DNA of 64,000 nucleotides, taken from positions 49,440 through 113,439 of the forward strand of contig NZ_LZSY01000087.1 of NCBI RefSeq assembly GCF_001665625.1. Reading direction: 5' to 3'. This document shows, one piece after another, positions 8,636 to 16,827 of this stretch. The stretch is from Mycolicibacterium peregrinum. GTDB lineage: Bacteria > Actinomycetota > Actinomycetes > Mycobacteriales > Mycobacteriaceae. Below the pieces are notes generated by a model. The model saw only the letters and a list, made by a program, of their open reading frames with translations, was not told where the DNA came from and did no database searches. Numbering within the stretch: position 1 is the stretch's first letter; the number at the start of each line of letters is the position of its first letter. The position numbers and the translations under genes are program-made.

Positions 8636-8857
8636 CTAGCCCGCGGTATCCAGCGCGACCAGGGCCGCGGCCACGGCGTAGAACTTGTTGGACCCGAGCT
8701 GGCGCACGGTCTTGATGTTGAACGCGGCCGCGAGATGCTCGGCATCGGCGTCGGTGACCCCGGCCAGGGCCGCCGGAGAGGCGTCCAGGATCTCCTTGAG
8801 CGACTTGTCCTCGTAGGCCTTGTCGAGCGACTTGGCCAGATCAACGGAAACTGCCAC
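8636..8857 (-). CDS. Small conserved hypothetical protein
   Basis: A 73-residue, mostly helical acidic protein. I recognise no named domain. The repeated pattern ILDASPAALAGVTDADAEHLAAAFNIKTVRQLG looks like tandem helix-hairpin-helix-type helices, which could bind nucleic acid or protein. The GTG start at 8857 is fixed by a strong GAGGAGG ribosome binding site 4 bases upstream; longer frames are upstream read-through. It is convergent with echA1. Confidence 0.7.
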   Translation of the reverse strand: MAVSVDLAKSLDKAYEDKSLKEILDASPAALAGVTDADAEHLAAAFNIKTVRQLGSNKFYAVAAALVALDTAG

Positions 8858-8926
8858 GGTGCCTCCTCGTTGTTGGGCTGCCCACCGTAGTTGCCCAACC
8901 TGAATGCGGGCTGTCCATCTACTGGC

Positions 8927-8984
8927 CGAGCAGACGCAAAACTGCCCCAAAACTGGTGTTTTGGGGCAGTTTTACGTCTGCTCG
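8927..8984. terminator. Large hairpin, GAGCAGACG family copy 1
   Basis: Two 27-base arms (8927-8953 and 8958-8984) pair at 26 of 27 positions around a TGGT loop. The outer part reads CGAGCAGACG and the inner part is AAAACTGCCCCAAAAC. It begins 22 bases after the aldehyde dehydrogenase stop and likely terminates that minus-strand transcript. The outer arm recurs at 58768 and, with one changed base, at 60686. Confidence 0.75.
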
Positions 8985-9006
8985 CGCAGAGAACTCTCGT
9001 GGAGTT

Positions 9007-10482
9007 TTACTCCGGGGTGTAGCCGAACGGCAGCAGCACGCTCTTGGCCTGGGTGTAGGCGTCGATGCCCTCGGGGCCGTTCTCGCGGCCGATGCCCGAG
9101 TTCTTGAACCCGCCGAACGGGGCGCCCGGATCGAAGGCGTACATGTTCACCGCGTAGGTGCCGGTGCGGATCTTGGAGGCGATCTCGACAGCCTTCGGGA
9201 AGTCCGTGGTGTACACGCTGCCGGCCAGGCCGTACGGCGAGTCGTTGGCGATGCGCACCGCGTCTTCTTCGGTGTCGAACGGGATCACCACGAGCACCGG
9301 CCCGAAGATCTCCTCCTGCGCGATCGTCATCGAGTTGTCGACGTCGGCGAAGACGGTCGGCTGCACGAACCAGCCCGAGTCCAGACCCTCGGGGCGGCCA
9401 CCGCCGGTGACGATGCGGGCACCCTCTTCGACGCCCTTCTTGATGTAGCCCTCGACGCGGTCACGCTGCTTCTCCGAGATCAGCGGGCCGATCATCGAGG
9501 CCGGGTCGTCCGGCAGGCCGACCGGCATGGCGGCGACGGCGGCCGAGAGCTTCTCGACAACCTCGTCGTAGCGCGACCGCGGTGCCAGGATGCGGGTCTG
9601 GCCCACACAGGCCTGGCCGCAGTTCATCAGGCCGGAGAACACCAGCATCGGCAGGGTCGAGTCCACATCGGCGTCCTCGAGGATGATCGCCGCGGACTTG
9701 CCGCCGAGTTCCAGCGTGCAGGGCTTGAGCTTCTCGGCGGCGATCTTGCCGATCTCCCTGCCGACACCGCTGGAGCCGGTGAAGGTGAACTTGTCCAGCT
9801 CGGGGTTCGCGGTCAGAGCGCGGCCGGTCTCGGGACCGCCGGGCACGACCGACAGCACGCCCTCGGGCAGGCCGGCCTCGGCGAGCACCTCGGCGAACAG
9901 GTTGGTGGTCAGCGGGGTCTCACCCGCCGGCTTGAGCACGACGGTGCAGCCCGCGAGCAGGGCCGGGCCCAACTTGTTGCAGGCCAGGAAGAACGGCACG
10001 TTCCAGGCGATGACGGCGCCCACAACACCGATCGGCTCCTTGATGACCAGGGTCTGGCCGTAGATGCCGTCGCGGATGTCCTTCCAGTCGTACTTGTCGG
10101 CTGCGCCGGCGTAGTACTGCAGGCTCGAGACGCCCGCGCCGAACTGCATCATGTCGACGATGGTCGGCGGCTGGCCGGTCTCCAGCTTCAGCAGGTGCTT
10201 GAAGTCCTCGGCCCGCTCGTTGATGAGCTCGACGGCCTTGGCCAGCACGGCCTGGCGCTCCTCGGGCGACATGTGGGGCCACGGGCCCTCGTCGAAGGCT
10301 TTGCGGGCCGCGGCGCACGCGGCGTTGACGTCGGCCTCGGCGGCGAGCGGGACCTGGCCGACCTTCTCGCCGGTCGCGGGGGAGAAGACCTCGATGACCT
10401 CGGAGGTCGAGGGCTCCACCCAGTGGCCGCCGATGAACAGTTTGTCGAATTCCGTCCTTATGGCGGCTGCGCTTTGTGTCAT
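9007..10482 (-). CDS. Aldehyde dehydrogenase (Rv0223c orthologue)
   Basis: A 491-residue NAD(P)-dependent aldehyde dehydrogenase that oxidises an aldehyde to an acid. The general base is Glu258 (LELGGK), the nucleophile Cys292 (CGQAC) and the cofactor motif FTGSSGVG (235-241). The start at 10482 is strongly supported: a TAATGT hexamer (10495 to 10490) lies exactly 7 bases upstream, giving a leaderless mRNA that begins at the ATG. A GTG at 10491 is the alternative. A near-KstR site lies about 34 bases upstream of the start. The physiological aldehyde is unknown; sterol or lipid aldehydes are plausible if the site is real. Confidence 0.92.
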   Translation of the reverse strand: MTQSAAAIRTEFDKLFIGGHWVEPSTSEVIEVFSPATGEKVGQVPLAAEADVNAACAAARKAFDEGPWPHMSPEERQAVLAKAVELINERAEDFKHLLKLETGQPPTIVDMMQFGAGVSSLQYYAGAADKYDWKDIRDGIYGQTLVIKEPIGVVGAVIAWNVPFFLACNKLGPALLAGCTVVLKPAGETPLTTNLFAEVLAEAGLPEGVLSVVPGGPETGRALTANPELDKFTFTGSSGVGREIGKIAAEKLKPCTLELGGKSAAIILEDADVDSTLPMLVFSGLMNCGQACVGQTRILAPRSRYDEVVEKLSAAVAAMPVGLPDDPASMIGPLISEKQRDRVEGYIKKGVEEGARIVTGGGRPEGLDSGWFVQPTVFADVDNSMTIAQEEIFGPVLVVIPFDTEEDAVRIANDSPYGLAGSVYTTDFPKAVEIASKIRTGTYAVNMYAFDPGAPFGGFKNSGIGRENGPEGIDAYTQAKSVLLPFGYTPE

Positions 10483-10489
10483 GGCCGTC

Positions 10490-10495
10490 ACATTA
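10490..10495 (-). promoter_or_regulatory. -10 hexamer of a leaderless aldehyde dehydrogenase mRNA
   Basis: TAATGT on the minus strand, followed by seven bases and then the ATG at 10482. This spacing puts the transcription start on the first base of the start codon. Confidence 0.6.
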
Positions 10496-10515
10496 CCTAG
10501 ATTTCCCAGAAAAAC

Positions 10516-10529
10516 GAGAACCTGTTCCA
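10516..10529. promoter_or_regulatory. Near-consensus KstR-type site upstream of the aldehyde dehydrogenase
   Basis: On the minus strand TGGAACAGGTTCTC matches TNNAACNNGTTNNA except for the last base. It lies about 20 bases upstream of the -10 hexamer, in the -35 region, where a repressor could act. It is weaker than the perfect site at 3761. Confidence 0.45.
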
Positions 10530-10538
10530 GTGGACGGG

Positions 10539-11312
10539 TTAGGACGGCCGAAGAACCAGAACCAGATTGCTCACCAGGAACTCCCGCAACCCTGGCACCG
10601 AGGTGATCCACCAGGCCCATCGTGGGTGGTAGCGGGGAAATGCGGCGATCAGCGCGCCCGTGCTGGCGGCCCACTGCAGACCATCGGCCGCTGACACCGC
10701 GAACAACGACGAGCCGTAGTCGTTCTTGGGTCGGTGCCCGTGTTTGCGGGCGTAGCGCTCGGCCGCCCGGGCTCCGCCCAGATAGTGCGTCAGCCCCATC
10801 TCATGGCCGCCGAACGGACCCAGCCACACCGTGTAGGACAACACCGCCAGCCCACCCGGCTTCGTGACCCGCAACATCTCGTTGCCCAACCGCCACGGGT
10901 GCGGCACATGCTCGGCGACATTGGAGGAGAGGCAGATGTCGACGCTGTCGTCGGCGAACGGCAGTGCCATCCCGGAGGCCCGGACGAAGGTGCCTTCGGT
11001 CGCGTCCGCGGCTGGTCCCGCATGCATTTCCCGGGGGTCCGGTTCCACCCCGATGTAGTCCATGCCCGCCGCATCGAATGCCGAGGCGAAGTAGCCGGGT
11101 CCGCCGCCGACGTCGAGCACGGTGCGCCCAGAAGGAGATTCACCGGTGGCGCCCGACCACAGATCGGTGACCAGGTCGACGGTATCGGCGGCCAGCGCGC
11201 CGTAGAAGCGGGCCGGTTCGGTCTGCTCGAACCGGAACTGGGCCAATAGGCGCACGGACCTGTTCAGGGTTGCCCGGCGGGCGAAGCGCGCGGAGATGTC
11301 GCTGGGCTGCAC
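10539..11312 (-). CDS. SAM-dependent methyltransferase (Rv0224c orthologue)
   Basis: A 257-residue class I methyltransferase. Motif I is VLDVGGGPGYFA (about 65-76), the acidic ribose-binding residue is in YIGVEPD, and motif IV-like SSNVAEHVPHP suggests a Methyltransf_11-type fold. The substrate is unknown; its conserved position with a glycosyltransferase and the Rv0226c-Rv0228 envelope genes suggests an envelope glycan or lipid. The GTG start at 11312 has TAGGTT six bases upstream, so its mRNA is probably leaderless. Confidence 0.85.
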   Translation of the reverse strand: MQPSDISARFARRATLNRSVRLLAQFRFEQTEPARFYGALAADTVDLVTDLWSGATGESPSGRTVLDVGGGPGYFASAFDAAGMDYIGVEPDPREMHAGPAADATEGTFVRASGMALPFADDSVDICLSSNVAEHVPHPWRLGNEMLRVTKPGGLAVLSYTVWLGPFGGHEMGLTHYLGGARAAERYARKHGHRPKNDYGSSLFAVSAADGLQWAASTGALIAAFPRYHPRWAWWITSVPGLREFLVSNLVLVLRPS

Positions 11313-11345
11313 CTGCCCAACCTACTGACCGGTACTCTCAACACG
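11313..11345. promoter_or_regulatory. Back-to-back leaderless promoters (Rv0224c/Rv0225 orthologues)
   Basis: Only 33 bases separate the two divergent starts. Plus strand: TACTCT at 11333-11338, seven bases, then ATG 11346. Minus strand: TAGGTT, six bases, then GTG 11312. Both transcripts would start on the initiation codon, and the two polymerases would compete for the same DNA. Confidence 0.6.
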
Positions 11346-12515
11346 ATGTCTGCCCGTCCCGACCCTCGCCTGCGGAGCGTCCTGCTGCTCTGCTGGCGCG
11401 ATACCGGGCACCCCCAGGGCGGCGGCAGCGAGGCCTATCTACAGCGGATCGGCGCGTGCCTGGCCGACGGCGGCATGGACGTCACGTTGCGCACAGCGCG
11501 GTACCCGGGTGCGGCTCGGCGCGAGGTGGTCGACGGGGTACAGATCAACCGGGCCGGCGGGCCCTACAGCGTGTACATCTGGGCCGGGCTGTCCATGGTG
11601 GCCTCCCGCGTCGGTCTCGGGCCGCTGCGCAAGGTCCGGCCGGATGTCGTCATCGACACCCAGAACGGGCTGCCGTTCCTGGCCCGGCTGGCGTTCGGCC
11701 GTCGGGTGGCGGTGCTCGTGCACCACTGTCACCGGGAACTGTGGCCCGTGGCGGGCCCGATGAAGGGCCGCATCGGCTGGTTCGTCGAGTCCAAACTGTC
11801 CCCGCGGCTGCACCGTCGCAACCAGTACGTCACCGTCTCCCTGCCCTCGGCCCGCGATCTCAACGAGCTCGGGGTCGATTCCGGCCGGATCGCCGTGGTG
11901 CGCAACGGACTTGACGAGGCTCCCGGTCCCACGCTGGAGCTGCCGCGGTCGACCAGTCCGCGCCTCGTGGTGCTGTCCCGGCTGGTGCCCCACAAGCAGA
12001 TCGAGGACGCCCTCGAAGCTGTCGCGACACTGCGCACCAGGATTCCCGGGCTGCACCTGGACATCCTGGGCGGCGGCTGGTGGCGGAAACGGCTGGTCGA
12101 ACACGCCGAACTACTCGGCATCTCCGATTCGGTGACGTTCCACGGCCACGTCGACGAAGAGACCAAACACCGTGTGCTGCAGCAGAGTTGGGTGCATGTG
12201 CTGCCGTCACGGAAAGAAGGCTGGGGACTCGCCGTCACCGAGGCCGCCCAGCACGGGGTGCCGACCATCGGTTATCGCGCATCGGGCGGGCTGAACGACT
12301 CGATCGTGGACGGGGTCACCGGGCTGCTGGTGGAGGATCGTGATGCCCTGGTCGCCGGGCTGCACCAGCTGTTGAGCGACCCGGTGCTGCGGGTCCAGTT
12401 GGGCAGCAAGGCGCAGGCCCGCAGCGACGAATTCTCTTGGACGCTCAGTGCGGACGCGATGCGGGCGGTGCTGGAATCGGTGCACGAGGGCAACTACGTC
12501 AGCGGACTGGTGTAG
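11346..12515 (+). CDS. GT4-family glycosyltransferase (Rv0225 orthologue)
   Basis: A 389-residue GT-B fold glycosyltransferase. The N-terminal acceptor domain starts SVLLLCWRDTGHPQGGGSEAYL, with the glycine-rich donor-phosphate loop. The C-terminal domain has LVVLSRLVPHKQIEDAL and the EX7E motif EGWGLAVTE, which binds the nucleotide-sugar donor with retention of configuration. It likely acts at the cytoplasmic face in envelope glycan synthesis given its neighbours. Donor and acceptor are not known from sequence. Confidence 0.88.
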   Translation: MSARPDPRLRSVLLLCWRDTGHPQGGGSEAYLQRIGACLADGGMDVTLRTARYPGAARREVVDGVQINRAGGPYSVYIWAGLSMVASRVGLGPLRKVRPDVVIDTQNGLPFLARLAFGRRVAVLVHHCHRELWPVAGPMKGRIGWFVESKLSPRLHRRNQYVTVSLPSARDLNELGVDSGRIAVVRNGLDEAPGPTLELPRSTSPRLVVLSRLVPHKQIEDALEAVATLRTRIPGLHLDILGGGWWRKRLVEHAELLGISDSVTFHGHVDEETKHRVLQQSWVHVLPSRKEGWGLAVTEAAQHGVPTIGYRASGGLNDSIVDGVTGLLVEDRDALVAGLHQLLSDPVLRVQLGSKAQARSDEFSWTLSADAMRAVLESVHEGNYVSGLV

Positions 12516-12607
12516 CCACACCGGTCACTCCGACTACGCGTGGCGGCGCCCGTTGACTGTGAAACCACGCGCACCGCTACCCGCAAAAATGCAGCGTCAG
12601 CTCAAAG

Positions 12608-14260
12608 TCAACAAGAAGTTCTGGCTCGCCAGGAGCTGACCGCCATCCCCACTACCCCGCCGACCATGGCCAGCAGCCATACCAGATGTGCGGCTGTCAA
12701 CACGCCCCGGTGAGGTGAGGCCGGGTGGTCGCCGCCGATCCGGTACAGGGCGATATCGCCATCCCGGTAAGCCACCGGAAGATCCAGTTCTGCCGGCACC
12801 CCATTGGTCTCGACGACCAGCCAGCCGACACCCGCGTCGGCCATTGTCCGGCCGTCAGCGCCCGAGCGCAGCAGGCCCTGCACCGCGCGGGCCCGCGTTC
12901 CCTCCCCGGGTACCACCCGGCCACCGATCACCAGATCGCCGGTTGACAGCACCTCGGCGCGCAGCCACCGGGGCAGCGGATCGAGTACCGGCGCGGCGCC
13001 GGCCCAGTAGAACGACCGCATACTGTCCGGTGGCAACACCGCCACCGGTCGGGGATCCGCGTTGATGGCGGCCGCTGCGGCGGTCCACCCAGGCGGGTAC
13101 TGCACCGCACGCATCTGGTTGCCGACGCCCCAGGCGAGATCTGGCAGCACCGCGATCAGCGCCGCGCAGGCCACCGCGGCCGACGCGGCCATCGGCACCC
13201 GCAGGCGGCCCAAGGTGATCGGGGCGGCGGCAGCAGCCACGACATAGCCCGGCATGGCCAGCGCCACCCATTTCTGACCATCGCGTACCACCCCGAGGCC
13301 GGGCACGGCCCGGATCGTCGCGTCGACGAACGCCAGACCGGGGCCGGTGGCCATCGCTGCCGGGATCAGCACCGCTGCCGCGGCCAGGATCAGCAGCGGC
13401 ACCGCCCTGCGGTTGCGCACCACCGCGGGCAGGCCGAGCGCGACGACGCCGACCAGGATGACGGTGGCGGCCACGGCGAAAAGTGTTGTGCGCGAGCTTG
13501 GCACGGCTTCACCGTTCCAGATTCCACCCAGGCCGGCCAGGCTGCCGAGGGTGGAAAGTCCGGGCTCGGCCCGAGCCGCGAATGCATGCACCCCGGCCGC
13601 CGACGCCGGAGAGGACACCGTGCCACCGACCGCGGCGGCCACCAGCCACGGCGTCGCCGCCAGCACTGAGATGCCCAATGCGAGCGCGGCGACGCGCAGG
13701 CGCCGCCAGCCATCGCCGGGGGCCGCAACGCACACCAGAGCGACCGTGGCGGCCAGCATCAGCCCCGTCGGCGTCAAACCGGCGAGCGCGATCCAGAACA
13801 GCAAGCCCCACACCGGGCCCGTCTCCGGCTTGGTCCGCAGGCGCACCACGCACGCCGCCACCCAGGGCAGGCAGCCGTAGCCGACGAGCAGGCTCCAGTG
13901 CCCCTGCAGCAACCGCTCGGCCACGTACGGATTCCAGATCGCCAGCGTCGCGGCGATGAACTGAGCGGGCAGCCCGGCGTCCATCACAGTGGAGGCCAAG
14001 CGTGCGGCGCCCCAGCCGGCCAGCCACAGGCCCGCCACGAGCAGAACCTTCACCACGATTCCGCCGTCCAGCACGGTCGACGTCAGGGCAACGAGAAAAT
14101 CCTGGGGCAACGCGCGGGGGGCGGCTTCGGTCAGGCCGAGCGCCGCATCGGTCAGGTATGAGCGGGGGGTGGAGACGGCGTCCCGCAAAAGCAGGTAACC
14201 GGGCCCCAGCAGGGGCCCGGTTACCGATAACGACAGTGTCAGCGCGTAGGCCGGCAGCAC
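12608..14260 (-). CDS. Polytopic membrane protein (Rv0226c orthologue)
   Basis: A 550-residue integral membrane protein with roughly a dozen hydrophobic helices and a soluble C-terminal part of about 150 residues before a last helix. The overall shape recalls GT-C or envelope-assembly membrane proteins, but I see no certain catalytic motif. It begins with GTG 20 bases after the DUF3068 gene stop, so the two are an operon. By position it belongs to the conserved Rv0224c-Rv0228 envelope cluster. The 92-base gap to the convergent glycosyltransferase gene contains only a weak GCGTGG/CCACGC repeat. Confidence 0.8.
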   Translation of the reverse strand: MLPAYALTLSLSVTGPLLGPGYLLLRDAVSTPRSYLTDAALGLTEAAPRALPQDFLVALTSTVLDGGIVVKVLLVAGLWLAGWGAARLASTVMDAGLPAQFIAATLAIWNPYVAERLLQGHWSLLVGYGCLPWVAACVVRLRTKPETGPVWGLLFWIALAGLTPTGLMLAATVALVCVAAPGDGWRRLRVAALALGISVLAATPWLVAAAVGGTVSSPASAAGVHAFAARAEPGLSTLGSLAGLGGIWNGEAVPSSRTTLFAVAATVILVGVVALGLPAVVRNRRAVPLLILAAAAVLIPAAMATGPGLAFVDATIRAVPGLGVVRDGQKWVALAMPGYVVAAAAAPITLGRLRVPMAASAAVACAALIAVLPDLAWGVGNQMRAVQYPPGWTAAAAAINADPRPVAVLPPDSMRSFYWAGAAPVLDPLPRWLRAEVLSTGDLVIGGRVVPGEGTRARAVQGLLRSGADGRTMADAGVGWLVVETNGVPAELDLPVAYRDGDIALYRIGGDHPASPHRGVLTAAHLVWLLAMVGGVVGMAVSSWRARTSC

Positions 14261-14279
14261 TGCAGAGCGCAGGCTCAGA

Positions 14280-15470
14280 TCACCGGTCCGGTGGTAGGTC
14301 GGTTGGTCGTTGAGCGGGTAGCTTCTCGGTCTTGGCCTCGGCGCCGGGGACTTGGAAGCCCTGGGTGTCGAAGAAGCCGTGATCGGCGGTGTCGAGCCCG
14401 GGATCGATCAGCGTGGACTCGGCGCGGATCGCGAACGATCCCACCACGGCGCCACCGACGAGTGCCAGCAGGCCCAGCGCGGTGAACGTGATCGGCAGGA
14501 CGCGGGTCCACAGTGACACGCGGTCACGCTCGTCCTGAGCGGCCGCAACCTGGGACTCCACGGTCTCCTCGTTGTAGGTGACCTTGTAGTCGACGTAGGT
14601 CACCTCGGGCTTGAGCTTGTCCCGCGCGTAGTACTGGTAGCCGTGGTCCTGCGCCTTGACGATGGTGCCCGACACGGGGTCGACCCAGAAGGTGCGCTGC
14701 GCGGCGTAGAAGCGGTCCATGGTGATCCGCTCGTCGGGTTCGCCGGGCACGCCCCACATCTCGGGGCTTGCGGTCACCGAGCTGTCGGCGTCGTCCTCGT
14801 AGAGCGAGGAGTACTTGACCGGATCGGCCAGCTTGCCGTTGGAGTCGTAGCCCACGTTCTGGATGAACCGGTAGGTGGTCAGCCCGTTGACGTCTTCTTC
14901 GCCGTCGTAGTTCGCGTCATACGCCTTCTGCGCGATCGCGTCGAAGAACGGGTACGTCTTCTTCTCGGTGTCGAACGGGAACCGGTACGTCAGGCCGTCA
15001 TGCGGCAGCGCGACGTTGGTCGGCGGCTTCTCGTCCTCGATGGCCCGCGGCTTCTGCAGGGCCCCGCCCGGGTTGTTGTCGCTGGACACCGCGAGCGCGG
15101 TGCTGCGGTTCATCGTGACGGTGTCCACCAGCGCCAACAGCAGACCGGAGTCCTTCTGCCGGTCCGTGCGCCGCAACGTGCTACCCACCTGCAGCGTCAC
15201 CACTTCGGCGTTCGACGGTGATTCCACACTGACCTGTTGCTGCAAAGCGACCGGCACGTTGCGGTCGACCGAGAACTTCTCGGCCACCAGCGATTCCGGA
15301 TCGAAAGCGGTCGCGGTCCCATCGCTGACCAGGCTGGTATCGAGATTGAGCGGGATCTTGGCGATCTTGCCCTTGGTATAGGTGGTCAGCAACAGCGCGG
15401 CAATGAGCAGGGCTGCACCCAGCCCCATCAGTCCGCATGCCGCTATCCGCAGCGCCACTGCGCGGTTCAA
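14280..15470 (-). CDS. DUF3068 (PorA-like) membrane protein, Rv0227c orthologue
   Basis: A 396-residue protein with one N-terminal helix (GLMGLGAALLIAALLL), a large external domain and one C-terminal helix (ALGLLALVGGAVVGSFA) followed by a cytoplasmic tail. Members of this family (NCgl2760 of Corynebacterium and its mycobacterial orthologue) have been reported as needed for lipomannan maturation and lipoarabinomannan synthesis. It is probably co-transcribed with the downstream Rv0226c-like gene and divergent from the acyltransferase. Confidence 0.88.
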   Translation of the reverse strand: MNRAVALRIAACGLMGLGAALLIAALLLTTYTKGKIAKIPLNLDTSLVSDGTATAFDPESLVAEKFSVDRNVPVALQQQVSVESPSNAEVVTLQVGSTLRRTDRQKDSGLLLALVDTVTMNRSTALAVSSDNNPGGALQKPRAIEDEKPPTNVALPHDGLTYRFPFDTEKKTYPFFDAIAQKAYDANYDGEEDVNGLTTYRFIQNVGYDSNGKLADPVKYSSLYEDDADSSVTASPEMWGVPGEPDERITMDRFYAAQRTFWVDPVSGTIVKAQDHGYQYYARDKLKPEVTYVDYKVTYNEETVESQVAAAQDERDRVSLWTRVLPITFTALGLLALVGGAVVGSFAIRAESTLIDPGLDTADHGFFDTQGFQVPGAEAKTEKLPAQRPTDLPPDR

Positions 15471-15624
15471 ACCGTGCCTCCTTCAGTGTGGGCCAACTCG
15501 CCGTGAGGCAAACCCGTTCGACCCTAACAGCACTATCTAAGGCCATTACTTACTCCGGCGACATCCCGCGGGCGCGTTAACCCGCAGTTTGGCGGGGTTG
15601 CCATCGAGCGGCACACTGGTCGCC

Positions 15625-16827
15625 GTGGCCACCGGAGCACCGGACCCGGAAACCGGATCGGAATCTCAGGTCGGCGGGACACGTAGCTTCCTGCCGGCGG
15701 TCGAAGGCATGCGCGCCTGCGCGGCCATGGGTGTGGTGCTCACGCACGTCGCCTTTCAGACCGGGCACACCACCGGGGTGAGCGGCCGGTTCTTCGGCCG
15801 GTTCGACCTGGCAGTCGCGGTGTTCTTCGCATTGTCTGGGTTCCTGCTGTGGCGAGGCCATGCCGCCGCCGCCCGCGGCATGCGTCCCCGCCCGCGAACC
15901 GGTCACTACCTGCGCTCGCGCATCGTGCGCATCATGCCCGGCTATGTGGTGGCCGTCGTGGTGATCATCCTGCTGCTCCCGGAGGCCAAAGCCGATCTGA
16001 CGGTGTGGCTGGCCAACCTGACCCTGACCCAGATCTACGTGCCGCTGACGCTGACCGCGGGGCTCACCCAGATGTGGAGCCTGTCGGTTGAGGTCAGTTT
16101 CTATCTGGCGCTGCCGGTGCTGGCGCTGCTCGCGCGGCGGCTGCCGGTGCGGGCCCGTGTCGGCGTGATCGTCGCGCTCGCGGCGCTGAGCCTGTTGTGG
16201 GTGCGCATCCCGTTCTCGGGCACCACGGGACTCAACCCGTGGAACTGGCCGCCGGCGTTCTTTTCCTGGTTCGCCGCGGGCATGGTGCTGGCTGAACTCA
16301 CGGTGAGCCCATTCGGTTGGGTGCACCGGCTGGCCCGGCGCCGGGTGCTGATGGGTGTCATCGCCGCGGTGGCGTTCGCGATCGCGGCCTCGCCGCTGGC
16401 CGGACTGGAAGGGCTACGCCCGGGCTCGGTCGGCCAGGTGACGTTGAAGACGGCGATGGGTGCGATCGTCGCGGGCGCGCTGCTGGCCCCGCTGGTCCTC
16501 GACCACCCCGACACCGGGCATCCGATTCTGGGCAACAAGGTGATGGTCACGCTGGGCCGCTGGTCCTACGGGCTGTTCGTCTGGCACCTTGCGGCGCTGG
16601 CCATGGTGTTCCCGATGATCGGGGAGTTCCTTTTCAACGGCCAGATGCTGGTGGTGCTGGTTCTGACGCTGGTGTTCGGTTTCGCGCTGGCCGCGGTCAG
16701 CTACGCGCTGGTGGAGTCACCGTGCCGGGAGGCCCTGCGGCGGTGGGAGTACCGGAATCAGACCCCGGTGCCACCGCTGGACAGCTCCATCACCGACGAG
16801 CCCGAGCCGGCTCCAGCCGCGCGATGA
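15625..16827 (+). CDS. tmaT: Acyltransferase 3 family membrane protein (Rv0228/TmaT type)
   Basis: A membrane-bound O-acyltransferase of about 400 residues with ten or so helices. The catalytic-type His is in GVVLTHVAFQTG and the domain begins RSFLPAVEGMRA. The corynebacterial homologue TmaT acetylates trehalose monomycolate before MmpL3 export; orthology here is by position and family, so the symbol is tentative. The GTG at 15625 is preferred; an in-frame TTG at 15589 is possible. The 3' end overlaps the convergent fadD gene by 38 bases. Confidence 0.82.
   Translation: MATGAPDPETGSESQVGGTRSFLPAVEGMRACAAMGVVLTHVAFQTGHTTGVSGRFFGRFDLAVAVFFALSGFLLWRGHAAAARGMRPRPRTGHYLRSRIVRIMPGYVVAVVVIILLLPEAKADLTVWLANLTLTQIYVPLTLTAGLTQMWSLSVEVSFYLALPVLALLARRLPVRARVGVIVALAALSLLWVRIPFSGTTGLNPWNWPPAFFSWFAAGMVLAELTVSPFGWVHRLARRRVLMGVIAAVAFAIAASPLAGLEGLRPGSVGQVTLKTAMGAIVAGALLAPLVLDHPDTGHPILGNKVMVTLGRWSYGLFVWHLAALAMVFPMIGEFLFNGQMLVVLVLTLVFGFALAAVSYALVESPCREALRRWEYRNQTPVPPLDSSITDEPEPAPAAR

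Noticed and set aside
8956..10500. Long plus-strand open frame opposite the aldehyde dehydrogenase
   Set aside because: High-GC shadow frame; its translation is Gly/Arg/His-rich without family features, while the opposite strand encodes a clear enzyme.
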